Source: Betaproteobacteria bacterium
GTDB lineage: Bacteria > Pseudomonadota > Gammaproteobacteria > Burkholderiales > Usitatibacteraceae
NCBI GenBank assembly: GCA_012274175.1
Contig: JAAOZZ010000267.1
Location: 1-6,057 of the forward strand
Reading direction: 5' to 3'
Length of the DNA stretch: 6,057 nucleotides
Every line of letters starts with the position of its first letter. Position 1 is the first letter of the stretch. This document shows positions 1-6,057 of the stretch, piece by piece. A program made the position numbers and the translations under genes. The notes beneath the pieces were generated by a model. The model ran no database searches. It worked only from the letters and a program-made list of their open reading frames with translations, and was not told the origin of the DNA.

Positions 1-953
1 AGCGGGTGGGCGAACACGAACGCGAAGGCGAGCAAGGGATACACGAGCAGCGCCACCATCGCGTTGGCGCGGCTGTTGAGGGCGAGCATGCCCCGGAAGT
101 CTCCCGTGGACTGCAGCCGGCTCATGCTCGGCAGGAACACGTGGTTCACCGACTGGCGGAAGATCTGCACCAGCGGGGCCAGCACGGTGGCGATCGAAAA
201 TGAGGCGAACATCGTCACCGAGAAGAGGGCCGCCGCGATCCACTGGTCGGCCTGCATGCGCACTCCGTGCAGCGCCCCGGAGAGAGCGAAGGGCGCGGCT
301 TGCCGCACCTGGGCGGCGAAGGCGGCACGCCGCGCGACGGGGCCGCGCAGCCCGTGGTGGCGGGAGACGTAATAGAGCAGCAGCCCCGCCTTGAAGGCGG
401 CGAAGGCGAGCAGCATCCACAGCACCGGCGCCAGCTCGTGGGTGGCGATGGCCGCGGCCGAGAGTGCCAGCGCGCGGATCGCCGAGAGCGACACCACGGC
501 CTTGGCCTGCCACGCCACGCGCTCCTCCGCCGTGGGCAGCATGTCGAGGGTCGATGCGAAGACCCACAGCAGCACGAACGCCGGCACCGCGGGGCCATGC
601 CCCGACACGATGTCCGCGAGCGCACCGGGCAGCCACGGGTTCCACGCCGAGAGCGCCCAGGCCGAGACCGCGCCGGCTCCCACGAGGAAGACCAGCGCCT
701 GGTTGATGTACAGCCGCTGGTGGGTCGCATCGGAGCGTGGCAGGAAGTAGTACAGGCTCGCCGGCATGCACATGGGCGTGACCAGCATGAGCGTGCTCAC
801 CGCGAGCCACAGGAGCCGATACTGGCCGAAGCTTTGGGGATCGAGCGTGCGGGTGAGCACGATCGGCAGCAGGAATTGCAGCCCGTAGTCGATCGCGTTG
901 GCGCTGCCCAGGGAGAGGGCGCGCCGCGCGAGGTTTCCCGTGACCGCGTTCAT
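1..953 (-). CDS. Wzx-like polysaccharide flippase (MATE/MOP superfamily), 3' end outside window
   Basis: Predicted inner-membrane translocase that would flip the lipid-linked oligosaccharide from cytosol to periplasm. My own translation of the minus strand from 953 gives 317 codons with no stop before the left edge, so the C-terminal part is missing (the family is usually 400-500 residues with 12-14 helices). The N-terminus MNAVTGNLARRALSLGSANAIDYGLQ leads into a first helix at about 15-36, then DPQSFGQY (38-45), which matches the conserved acidic/FG loop after helix 1 in this family. Further hydrophobic segments are at about 47-71, 82-103, 123-138, 153-171, 177-197, 239-262 and 299-315. RMQADQW (about 232-238) matches the usual charged stretch before a later helix. 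No Shine-Dalgarno is evident; the ATG overlaps the TGA of the preceding glycosyltransferase (ATGA), so translation is probably coupled. Assignment to flippase is firm by topology and context; the substrate is unknown. Confidence 0.88.
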   Translation of the reverse strand, partial: MNAVTGNLARRALSLGSANAIDYGLQFLLPIVLTRTLDPQSFGQYRLLWLAVSTLMLVTPMCMPASLYYFLPRSDATHQRLYINQALVFLVGAGAVSAWALSAWNPWLPGALADIVSGHGPAVPAFVLLWVFASTLDMLPTAEERVAWQAKAVVSLSAIRALALSAAAIATHELAPVLWMLLAFAAFKAGLLLYYVSRHHGLRGPVARRAAFAAQVRQAAPFALSGALHGVRMQADQWIAAALFSVTMFASFSIATVLAPLVQIFRQSVNHVFLPSMSRLQSTGDFRGMLALNSRANAMVALLVYPLLAFAFVFAHP

Positions 954-2155
954 GGGACGCGCGCCACGGCCGCGATCTCGCGCTCGTAGAGGTCGAGCAC
1001 CGCGTCGATCGAATGGCTTTCCCGGAAATGGGCGAGCGCGTCTCGGGACGCCGCGCGCCACGCCCCGTCGTCGCCCGTCAGGCGATCGATCCTCCCCGCC
1101 GCCTGGGACGCGTCCTCCACGATGTCGTAGGCAGGCAGGCCTTCGCGCCGCGAGCCGGTGTCGACGAATCCGACGGTGGGAATCCCGCGCGACCACGCCT
1201 GCAGGAAAGTATTGGGGAAACCTTCGTAGAGCGAGGTGTTCACCACGACGCGCGCGCCGTCGAAGTGCCGCTCCGCATCGACGAACGGCACGAAGCCCTT
1301 CACCTCCACGTTGGGAAGCCGCGCGGCGGCCTGCATCACGTTCGCCATGTATTCCGCCTCGCGCCTGCCGGGGTCGGGACCGCCGATCATCACGAAGCGG
1401 CACCGGGGGAGGCGGCGCGCGATCTCCAGCAGCATCTCCGGGCGCTTGGTCGGGCGCATCGTGGCCGCCCACAGCACGTAGCCCGCGGGATCGGCCCGCG
1501 CCGCGGCCGGCGGCACATAGCAGCTCGGGACGAGGGCGCCTTGCCGTCCGTAGTGGCGCCGCAGCGTGGAGCGCTGCGCTTCGTTCTGGACGATGACGCC
1601 GTCCACGTGCCGCAGGCCCCACTCGTAGATCCAGCGGTCGCGCGCGAATCGGATGTCCTGCTCGCCGGGGACGAAATCCACGTCCGACGCCCCGGCGTAG
1701 ATGGAGCCGCGGCGGTGGCGCCGGCAGAAGTGGGCCACGAACCCGGTGTAGGCCGCGGCGGTGCGCTGGTAGTAGACGTCGGCGTCGATGCGCTCGAGCG
1801 CCCGCCAGAGCGAGGTGAGCCGCGGATGCACGAAGCGCAGGACGGGAACGCCCGCATCGGGCGCGTGGATCTTGTGCACCGTGACGCCGTCGATTTCCGA
1901 TCGGTCCGGCTGGCCGTAGTCGAGGCACACCATCGAGACCCGGAAGCCGCGCCGGGCGAGCGCCGGCGCGATCATGCTCTGCTGCACTTCCGCCCCTCCC
2001 ACCACGCGGATATCGCGATCCCCGGCGAGGACCGGCCACGTCGTGGGCGCCACGAAGCACACGTGGGGCTTCGCACGGGGCGTGGGTGGCGCGCTCGGCG
2101 GGGCGATGGCCGGGCTCCCGCCGCGCGCCGGCTCAAGCAGGGTGCGCAAGGGCAT
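950..2155 (-). CDS. GT4-type glycosyltransferase (GT-B fold), second of two
   Basis: A 401-residue predicted cytosolic glycosyltransferase, probably adding another sugar to the same repeat unit. After a Pro/Ala-rich N-terminus (about 1-28) the fold starts at KPHVCFVAPTTWP, followed by the loop VVGGAEVQQS (51-60). The middle carries ADVYYQR (125-131) and DGVIVQNEAQ (185-194). The donor half shows VLWAATMRPTKRPE (227-240), FVMIGGPDP (254-262), NVEVKGFVPF (282-291) and LYEGFPNTFLQAW (309-321), all standard for family 4. One departure is visible: the position of the second Glu of E-x7-E is Gln319 (Glu311 is kept). The start is the only ATG that gives the whole fold; it has no convincing Shine-Dalgarno, overlaps the preceding gene by 23 nt and probably relies on coupling. 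The next Met (61) would remove the first strand and glycine loop. The TGA stop overlaps the flippase ATG as ATGA. The donor sugar cannot be read from the sequence. Confidence 0.9.
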   Translation of the reverse strand: MPLRTLLEPARGGSPAIAPPSAPPTPRAKPHVCFVAPTTWPVLAGDRDIRVVGGAEVQQSMIAPALARRGFRVSMVCLDYGQPDRSEIDGVTVHKIHAPDAGVPVLRFVHPRLTSLWRALERIDADVYYQRTAAAYTGFVAHFCRRHRRGSIYAGASDVDFVPGEQDIRFARDRWIYEWGLRHVDGVIVQNEAQRSTLRRHYGRQGALVPSCYVPPAAARADPAGYVLWAATMRPTKRPEMLLEIARRLPRCRFVMIGGPDPGRREAEYMANVMQAAARLPNVEVKGFVPFVDAERHFDGARVVVNTSLYEGFPNTFLQAWSRGIPTVGFVDTGSRREGLPAYDIVEDASQAAGRIDRLTGDDGAWRAASRDALAHFRESHSIDAVLDLYEREIAAVARVP

Positions 2156-3290
2156 GGGGACGGATGTAGCGGCGGTAGACGCGCTCGAGCTCGCGGGTGG
2201 CGTGCTCGATGGTCGCGTGGGCGCGCACCCAGCGGCGCTGCTGCGCGGCGATGGCGTCGCGATCGCCGTAGGCGTCGAGGATCGCCCAGGCAAGGTCCTC
2301 GGGCGAGCGGCTCGCCACCACCTGCTGCTCCCGGGGCAGGATGCGGCGGATGTCGGAGTAATCGGTGCTCACCACCGGCACGCCCAGGGCCATCGCCTCG
2401 AGCACGACGTTGGGAAAGCCCTCGCGGCACGAGGTGACGAAGAGCACGTCGCATTGCGCCACGATGGCCGGCGCGTCGTCCCGGGCGCCGGCGAACTTCA
2501 CCCGCTCCCCGATGCCCTGCAAGGCGAAGTGGCCGAGGACGCTTTCCTTGTACGACGCGGTATCCGAATGGGGCCCGGCCTGGTAGCGCCCCGCGCCGGC
2601 CAGCTGGTCGCCGATGAAGAGCACGCGCCAGTCGGGATCGGCGCGCACCAGGCGCGCGGCGGTATCGATGGCGAGGTGGTAGTCCTTGGCCGGCTTGATG
2701 GCTCCGACGAGGCACGCGACCTTGTAGACGCCGGGACCGAAGAACTCGCGCCGGTAATCGGCGCGGCTCGCCGCCCGTCGCTCCACCTCCTCGATGCGCA
2801 GCCCGTTCCACACCACGTGGCATTGCTCCGGACGAAAGCCGTAGAGGCGGCGGGCGAAGGCGCCTCCGGAATGGCTGTTTGCCACCACGCCGTCGGCGAG
2901 CGCGCGGGTCGCGAGGTGCGCGAAGAACTGCGTCCGCGATAGCTCGTAGTTGTCGCTTCGCTCGGAGTTGAGCACCGGGATGCCGGTCCCGAGCGCGGCG
3001 ATGCGCGCGTAGATGTCGCCGTCGAAGAGGAAGCCGTGGATGATGTCCGGCCGCCACGCGCCCACGAAGCGGCGCAGCCGCCAGAGCACCGCGGGATCGA
3101 GCTTCCAGCGCTTCTGGTCCACCACCAGCTCCACGCCCGAGCCTTCCAGCTCGCCCGCGCGCGGCACTTCGCGGTTCAGCGTGTAGATCGCCGCCTCGTG
3201 GCCGTGGCGCACGAGCTCGCGCGCGAGCTCGACCACTTGCTTCTGCGCGCCCCCGAAGGTGAGCTCGCTAATGGTGAACAGCACGCGCAT
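2133..3290 (-). CDS. GT4-type glycosyltransferase (GT-B fold), first of two
   Basis: A 385-residue cytosolic, retaining-type glycosyltransferase that probably adds one sugar to a lipid-linked polysaccharide repeat unit from a nucleotide-sugar donor. The N-terminal Rossmann half opens with MRVLFTISELTFGGAQKQV; the glycine loop GGAQ is at 13-16, typical of family 4 acceptor domains. A linker with WNGLR (161-165) leads to the donor half, which shows VGAIKPAKDY (195-204), VLFIGD (223-228), VKFAGARDD (264-272) and CREGFPNVVLEAMALGVPVVSTD (288-310). The last contains an intact E-x7-E pair (Glu290, Glu298). There is no signal peptide or membrane segment. The start is chosen because the fold begins exactly at this Met and a strong GGAGGAGGG lies 8 nt upstream; an in-frame Met at 3443 would add 51 residues that are out-of-frame amidotransferase sequence. 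The gene overlaps the amidotransferase 3' end by 23 nt and the next glycosyltransferase by 23 nt. It resembles sugar transferases of EpsH/exosortase-type loci in general form, but donor and linkage cannot be assigned. Confidence 0.93.
   Translation of the reverse strand: MRVLFTISELTFGGAQKQVVELARELVRHGHEAAIYTLNREVPRAGELEGSGVELVVDQKRWKLDPAVLWRLRRFVGAWRPDIIHGFLFDGDIYARIAALGTGIPVLNSERSDNYELSRTQFFAHLATRALADGVVANSHSGGAFARRLYGFRPEQCHVVWNGLRIEEVERRAASRADYRREFFGPGVYKVACLVGAIKPAKDYHLAIDTAARLVRADPDWRVLFIGDQLAGAGRYQAGPHSDTASYKESVLGHFALQGIGERVKFAGARDDAPAIVAQCDVLFVTSCREGFPNVVLEAMALGVPVVSTDYSDIRRILPREQQVVASRSPEDLAWAILDAYGDRDAIAAQQRRWVRAHATIEHATRELERVYRRYIRPHALAHPA
3212..3231. repeat. Perfect 20-bp palindrome inside the first glycosyltransferase
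   Basis: CGAGCTCGCGCGCGAGCTCG reads identically on both strands. It lies about 60 nt into the first glycosyltransferase gene and encodes the helix segment ELAREL. In mRNA it could fold as an eight-pair stem with a four-base loop. The simplest explanation is two similar Glu-Leu codon pairs around Ala-Arg in a GC-rich gene, so any regulatory role is unproven. Confidence 0.5.
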
Positions 3291-5250
3291 GCTCGATGCC
3301 CTCCTCCGCTCCGCTATCCGATCCGCGATCCCAGCGCGCGCGCCACATCTCGAAGGCGAGCAGCAGCCAGACCTTCTGGGTGTCGAGCCGGTCGTTGGCC
3401 TCCCCCCCTTCGCGAAAGCGCGCCACCGCGCGCGCGACCCCATCGGGATCGAGGAGCCCGCCCGCGCGGATGCGCGCCGGGTCGAGGTACTCGTCCACGA
3501 GTCCCGCGAGCTCGCCCCGCAGCCAGCGGGCGAGCGGGATCGCGAAGCCCTGCTTGGGCCGCTCCACCAGCTCCCGCGGCACGTGGCGGTAGAGCACCTT
3601 GCGCAGCAGGTGCTTGGTGCCCAGGCTTCCGCGGCGCAGCTCGAGCGGTAGGCGCAGCGCGAACTCCGCGAGCCGGTGGTCGAGCATCGGCTCCCGCCCC
3701 TCGAGTCCCGTGGCCATGGTGGTGCGGTCCACCTTCACCAGGATGTCGTCGGGCAGGTAGTGGCGCAGGTCGCAATGCACCATCTGGTCGGCGAAGGTCC
3801 CGGGACCGGCAACGCGTTCCCGCGGCGCGACTTCGCCTCCCAGGAGCGCGGCGATTTCCCACGGCGTCCAGAAGGACATCGCGAGGTCGTAGAGCATCGG
3901 GGGATCCACCGCGGGCAGCAGCACCGAAAGCTTGGCGAGGCGCTCGGTCACGTTCCGGCGCGCACCGTGCTTGAAGCGCGCGGGCAATGGCAGTCGTTCT
4001 CCGAGTGCCTGCAGTCGCGCGAGCTCGATGGCCGAAAGCGATCGGGCGAGGGCCTGGCGTGCGAGGTCGGGCCAGCGCCGCAGGCGCCGCTCGCGCTCGA
4101 GCAGCACGCCGTAATGGGAGTAGCCGCTGAAGAGCTCGTCGCCCCCGTCGGCGGAAAGCGCCACCTTCACGTGTTCCCGCGCCATCTTCGACACCAGGTA
4201 GGTAGGCACGCCCGAGGTGTCGCCGAAGGGCTCGTCGAAGAGCTCCGCCCATTCGCGCAGCACCGCCGCCATGTCGTCGGCGCGCACGATGCGCTCGCAG
4301 TGGCGCGTGCCCAGATGCTCGGCCACGCGCCGGGCGTGCACGCTCTCGTCGAAGCGCGCATCTTCGAAGCCGATGGTGAAGGTGCGCACCTCGCCGCCGC
4401 CGTAGCGCTGCAGGAGTGCGGCCACGAGGGTGGAATCGAGGCCGCCGGAGAGGAACACTCCCACGGGGACATCGGCCACCATCCGGAGCTGGAACGCCTC
4501 CACCATGAGGGATTCGAGGCGGTGCTCGAGCTCGCCTTCGTCGCCTTCGAGCGGCTGCGCGGGTTCCAACGGCGACCAGTACCGGTGGGAGACGGGCTCG
4601 CCCACTTCCCCCAGCTCGAGCCAATGGCCCGGCAGGAGCTTCGCGACACCGCGGTAGATGGAGCGCGGAGCCGAGATGTAGCCGAACTGCAGGTATTCGC
4701 CCAGGGCGTCCCGGTCCACCTCGGATCTCCAGGGACGAAAAGCCCTCAACGCCTTCAGCTCCGAGCCGAACCAGAACGCGGTACCGTCCCACGCGTAGTA
4801 GAGGGGCTTCACACCCAGGCGATCCCGCAGCAGTACCAGCCGTCGCTCGCGCTCGTTCCAGAGCGCGATGGCGAACATGCCGACGAAGCGGTCGACCGCG
4901 CGCTCGCCCCACTGTTCGAAGGCGGCGAGCACGACTTCGGAGTCTCCGCTGCTGCGGAAGCGATGGCCCAGGGATTCCAGCTCACTACGCACGGCGGCGA
5001 AGTTGTAGACCTCGCCGTTGAACACCATCGTGAGCGCGCCGTCCCGGGAGCGCATCGGCTGGTGCCCGAGGGGCGAGAGGTCGAGGATCGCAAGCCGCGT
5101 GTGCCCGAGCGCCACGCGAGCGCCGGGCCCCACCCAGGCGCCGCGATCGTCGGGCCCGCGCCGCGCGAGGGCGGCAACCGATGCGTCCAGATCCGCGAGC
5201 CACGGTGCGGGATCGCCGCGCCGCGCCCAGTATCCGGTGATTCCGCACAT
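3268..5250 (-). CDS. Glutamine-dependent asparagine-synthase-like amidotransferase (AsnB family) of a polysaccharide cluster
   Basis: A 660-residue class-II glutamine amidotransferase fused to an ATP-dependent amide-forming domain. Family chemistry: glutamine is hydrolysed at the N-terminus, and the ammonia attacks an adenylated carboxylate. The N-terminal domain (about 1-210) starts MCGITG, so Cys2 becomes the nucleophile after Met removal. It also has RRGPDD (30-35), LGHTRLAILDLS (48-59), FNGEVYN (77-83), GDSE (102-105) and RDRLGVKPLYY (142-152). The synthetase domain (about 240-620) has the pyrophosphate loop SGGLDS (268-273), SADGGDELFSGY (366-377), YLPDDILVKVDR (498-509), GLEGREPMLDH (515-525) and KQGF (566-569). 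All key catalytic motifs are intact and the length is normal. The start is fixed by the obligatory MCG and an AGGA 9 nt upstream; the frame is open further upstream, but that stretch is an out-of-frame reading of the ligase gene. Because it sits between glycan genes, I infer amidation of a sugar acid (as proposed for WbpS in P. aeruginosa O-antigen clusters) rather than housekeeping asparagine synthesis. An exosortase-A-associated amidotransferase is an alternative. Confidence 0.95.
   Translation of the reverse strand: MCGITGYWARRGDPAPWLADLDASVAALARRGPDDRGAWVGPGARVALGHTRLAILDLSPLGHQPMRSRDGALTMVFNGEVYNFAAVRSELESLGHRFRSSGDSEVVLAAFEQWGERAVDRFVGMFAIALWNERERRLVLLRDRLGVKPLYYAWDGTAFWFGSELKALRAFRPWRSEVDRDALGEYLQFGYISAPRSIYRGVAKLLPGHWLELGEVGEPVSHRYWSPLEPAQPLEGDEGELEHRLESLMVEAFQLRMVADVPVGVFLSGGLDSTLVAALLQRYGGGEVRTFTIGFEDARFDESVHARRVAEHLGTRHCERIVRADDMAAVLREWAELFDEPFGDTSGVPTYLVSKMAREHVKVALSADGGDELFSGYSHYGVLLERERRLRRWPDLARQALARSLSAIELARLQALGERLPLPARFKHGARRNVTERLAKLSVLLPAVDPPMLYDLAMSFWTPWEIAALLGGEVAPRERVAGPGTFADQMVHCDLRHYLPDDILVKVDRTTMATGLEGREPMLDHRLAEFALRLPLELRRGSLGTKHLLRKVLYRHVPRELVERPKQGFAIPLARWLRGELAGLVDEYLDPARIRAGGLLDPDGVARAVARFREGGEANDRLDTQKVWLLLAFEMWRARWDRGSDSGAEEGIEHARAVHH
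3299..3307 (-). promoter_or_regulatory. Strong Shine-Dalgarno GGAGGAGGG for the first glycosyltransferase
   Basis: The minus strand reads GGAGGAGGG, eight bases, then ATG at 3290. This is the best ribosome binding site in the window and it lies wholly inside the amidotransferase coding region. It decides the start of the glycosyltransferase and suggests that this gene can initiate efficiently on its own as well as by coupling. Confidence 0.75.
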
Positions 5251-5259
5251 GGCTCCGGG

Positions 5260-5263
5260 TCCT
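5260..5263 (-). promoter_or_regulatory. Shine-Dalgarno AGGA for the amidotransferase gene
   Basis: On the minus strand the sequence reads TAGGA, then nine bases, then ATG. The AGGA shares bases with the TAG stop codon of the upstream ligase gene, so ribosomes finishing the ligase are placed directly on the next ribosome binding site. This supports the start at 5250 over any upstream in-frame start. A second GGAG closer to the ATG (5253-5256) is only two bases away and is probably too near to be used. Confidence 0.6.
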
Positions 5264-6057
5264 ATTTCGTCGCGAGCGCCGAACGCGCACGCAATCCGTA
5301 CATCAGCCCCACCGCGAGCCAGAGGAAGCTTTGCTCCGGCACGGGAAAGAAGCTGCTGCCGGCGATGTTGGCCACGATGAAGCTCACGAGGCCGGCGGCC
5401 GCGCCTTCGAAGAAGCCCTGCATCTCGGGGGACAGCTGCGGATCCTTGGCGAGCACGCGCAGGCCCTTCCACACGTGCCCCAGCCAGAACAGCATGAGCA
5501 GCGCGAGGCCCACGATCCCGGTGTCGAGCACCGCCTGCAGGAACGCGCTGTGGGGGTGCGTCACCTGGAGCATGTGGCCGCTGCGCATCGCGTTGGACCA
5601 CAGGATCGATTGCAGGCCGTGGCCGAGGACCGGCTTGTCGGCCAACTCGGGCAGCAGCGGGAGCCAGATGTCGCTCACGCGCCCGGCGCTCACGGCGTTC
5701 AGCCCCTGCCCCATGCCCATGCGGAATCGCGACCACACCGCGCCGGGCACGAAGTAGAGCCCGACCGGGATCACCATCGCGGCCAGCACCAGGGTCTTCG
5801 CGTGCCGGCGCGAGAAAAGGTAGATCACGTTCACCAGGATGAAGCCGAAGAAGGCGCCGCGGGAGAACGTGAAGAGCAGCGCCACCGTGACCACGCCCAT
5901 GGTCGCGAGGAGCGTGGTCTTCAGCATGCCCCGGCCGGTGCGGTCCCACACGAAGAGCAGCAGCGCGTAGGCGGTGGCGTAGAGGCGCCCGAGGTCGTTC
6001 GCGTGCATGCCCAGGGGCGAGAAGAACGAGCGCTCGTAGCTGCCCGCGAGCTCCGAG
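5262..6057 (-). CDS. O-antigen ligase/polymerase-family membrane protein (Wzy_C-like), 5' end outside window
   Basis: Probably an inner-membrane enzyme that acts in the periplasm on undecaprenyl-linked glycans, either polymerising repeat units (Wzy) or transferring the chain to an acceptor (WaaL-like). The frame is open to the right edge, so the 264 visible codons are only the C-terminal part; the Met at 6006-6008 (in MHANDLGR) is internal. Counting from that Met, hydrophobic segments lie at about residues 8-21, 30-48, 52-65, 72-88, 157-178 and 203-218, with a short one near 228-238. Between the fourth and fifth is a soluble loop of about 65 residues with the family's usual signals: SRG at 49-51 before the loop, GR near 109-110, P-x-LGHGLQS near 126-134, and HPHSAFLQAVLDTG at 151-164, the counterpart of the H-N-x-x-L motif of ligases and polymerases. 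It ends in TAG only 11 nt before the amidotransferase gene. Ligase and polymerase cannot be told apart here. An exosortase-associated 'O-glycosylation ligase' is a further possibility, but no exosortase gene is visible. Confidence 0.85.
   Translation of the reverse strand, partial: SELAGSYERSFFSPLGMHANDLGRLYATAYALLLFVWDRTGRGMLKTTLLATMGVVTVALLFTFSRGAFFGFILVNVIYLFSRRHAKTLVLAAMVIPVGLYFVPGAVWSRFRMGMGQGLNAVSAGRVSDIWLPLLPELADKPVLGHGLQSILWSNAMRSGHMLQVTHPHSAFLQAVLDTGIVGLALLMLFWLGHVWKGLRVLAKDPQLSPEMQGFFEGAAAGLVSFIVANIAGSSFFPVPEQSFLWLAVGLMYGLRARSALATK

Noticed and set aside
1013..2437. A 474-codon open frame on the plus strand opposite the two glycosyltransferases
   Set aside because: It spans the junction of two real genes, has no recognisable domain, and its Arg/Ala/Gly-rich composition fits a shadow of GC-rich codons on the other strand.
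1972..3057. A 361-codon minus-strand open frame across the two glycosyltransferase genes
   Set aside because: It is the +1/-1 frame of the two real genes, is dominated by Arg, Ala and Pro, and contains no motif, while both genes in the correct frames match GT4 from end to end.
3291..3443. Upstream Met for the first glycosyltransferase, adding 51 residues
   Set aside because: The added segment is Arg/Ser/Gly-rich shadow sequence inside the amidotransferase gene, whereas the fold and a strong Shine-Dalgarno both point to 3290.
3676..5757. A 693-codon open frame on the plus strand, antisense to the amidotransferase and ligase genes
   Set aside because: The translation is low-complexity-looking, rich in Arg, Gly, His and Ala with no family motifs, and it crosses two well-supported genes. 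Long antisense frames are expected in GC-rich coding DNA.
5251..5949. Upstream extension of the amidotransferase frame, suggesting a longer 893-residue fusion
   Set aside because: The extra 233 residues are an out-of-frame reading of the ligase gene. AsnB-family enzymes need Cys as the residue after the initiator Met, and MCG occurs exactly at 5250 with a Shine-Dalgarno upstream.
1..6057. Search for RNA genes, CRISPR arrays, insertion sequences, attachment sites, internal promoters and terminators
   Set aside because: Nearly every base is coding, the largest gap is 11 nt, and I saw no direct-repeat array, terminal inverted repeats, tRNA-like fold or hairpin followed by a T-run.

Overview
The window is a gene-dense, GC-rich segment in which all coding is on the minus strand. 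It reads as the middle of a surface-polysaccharide (O-antigen, capsule or exopolysaccharide) biosynthesis operon. The base composition, the Wzx/Wzy-type gene content and the protein style suggest a high-GC Gram-negative bacterium, possibly a betaproteobacterium. No RNA gene or phylogenetic marker is present, so that placement is only a guess.

In transcription order (right to left) the layout is: (1) the 3' part of an O-antigen ligase/polymerase-like membrane protein, running off the right edge; (2) a full-length glutamine-dependent asparagine-synthase-like amidotransferase (660 aa); (3) a GT4-type glycosyltransferase (385 aa); (4) a second GT4-type glycosyltransferase (401 aa); (5) the N-terminal 317 codons of a Wzx-like polysaccharide flippase, running off the left edge. 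The junctions are very tight: an 11-nt gap, a 23-nt overlap, a second 23-nt overlap, and a 4-nt ATGA overlap. There is no room for internal promoters or terminators between the genes. The five genes therefore look like one translationally coupled transcript, whose promoter and terminator lie outside the window.

Functionally the set is coherent. The two cytosolic glycosyltransferases would extend a lipid-linked oligosaccharide. The amidotransferase plausibly amidates a sugar carboxylate or another acid group in the repeat unit, rather than supplying free asparagine. The flippase would move the lipid-linked unit across the inner membrane, and the ligase/polymerase-family protein would polymerise or transfer it in the periplasm. 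The sugars and the final acceptor cannot be read from the sequence.

I found no RNA genes, CRISPR arrays, insertion sequences or attachment sites. I saw no clear sign of an undescribed system. The points worth a second look are the amidotransferase's true substrate, a Glu-to-Gln change in the EX7E motif of the second glycosyltransferase together with its unusual N-terminus, and the coupled gene junctions.
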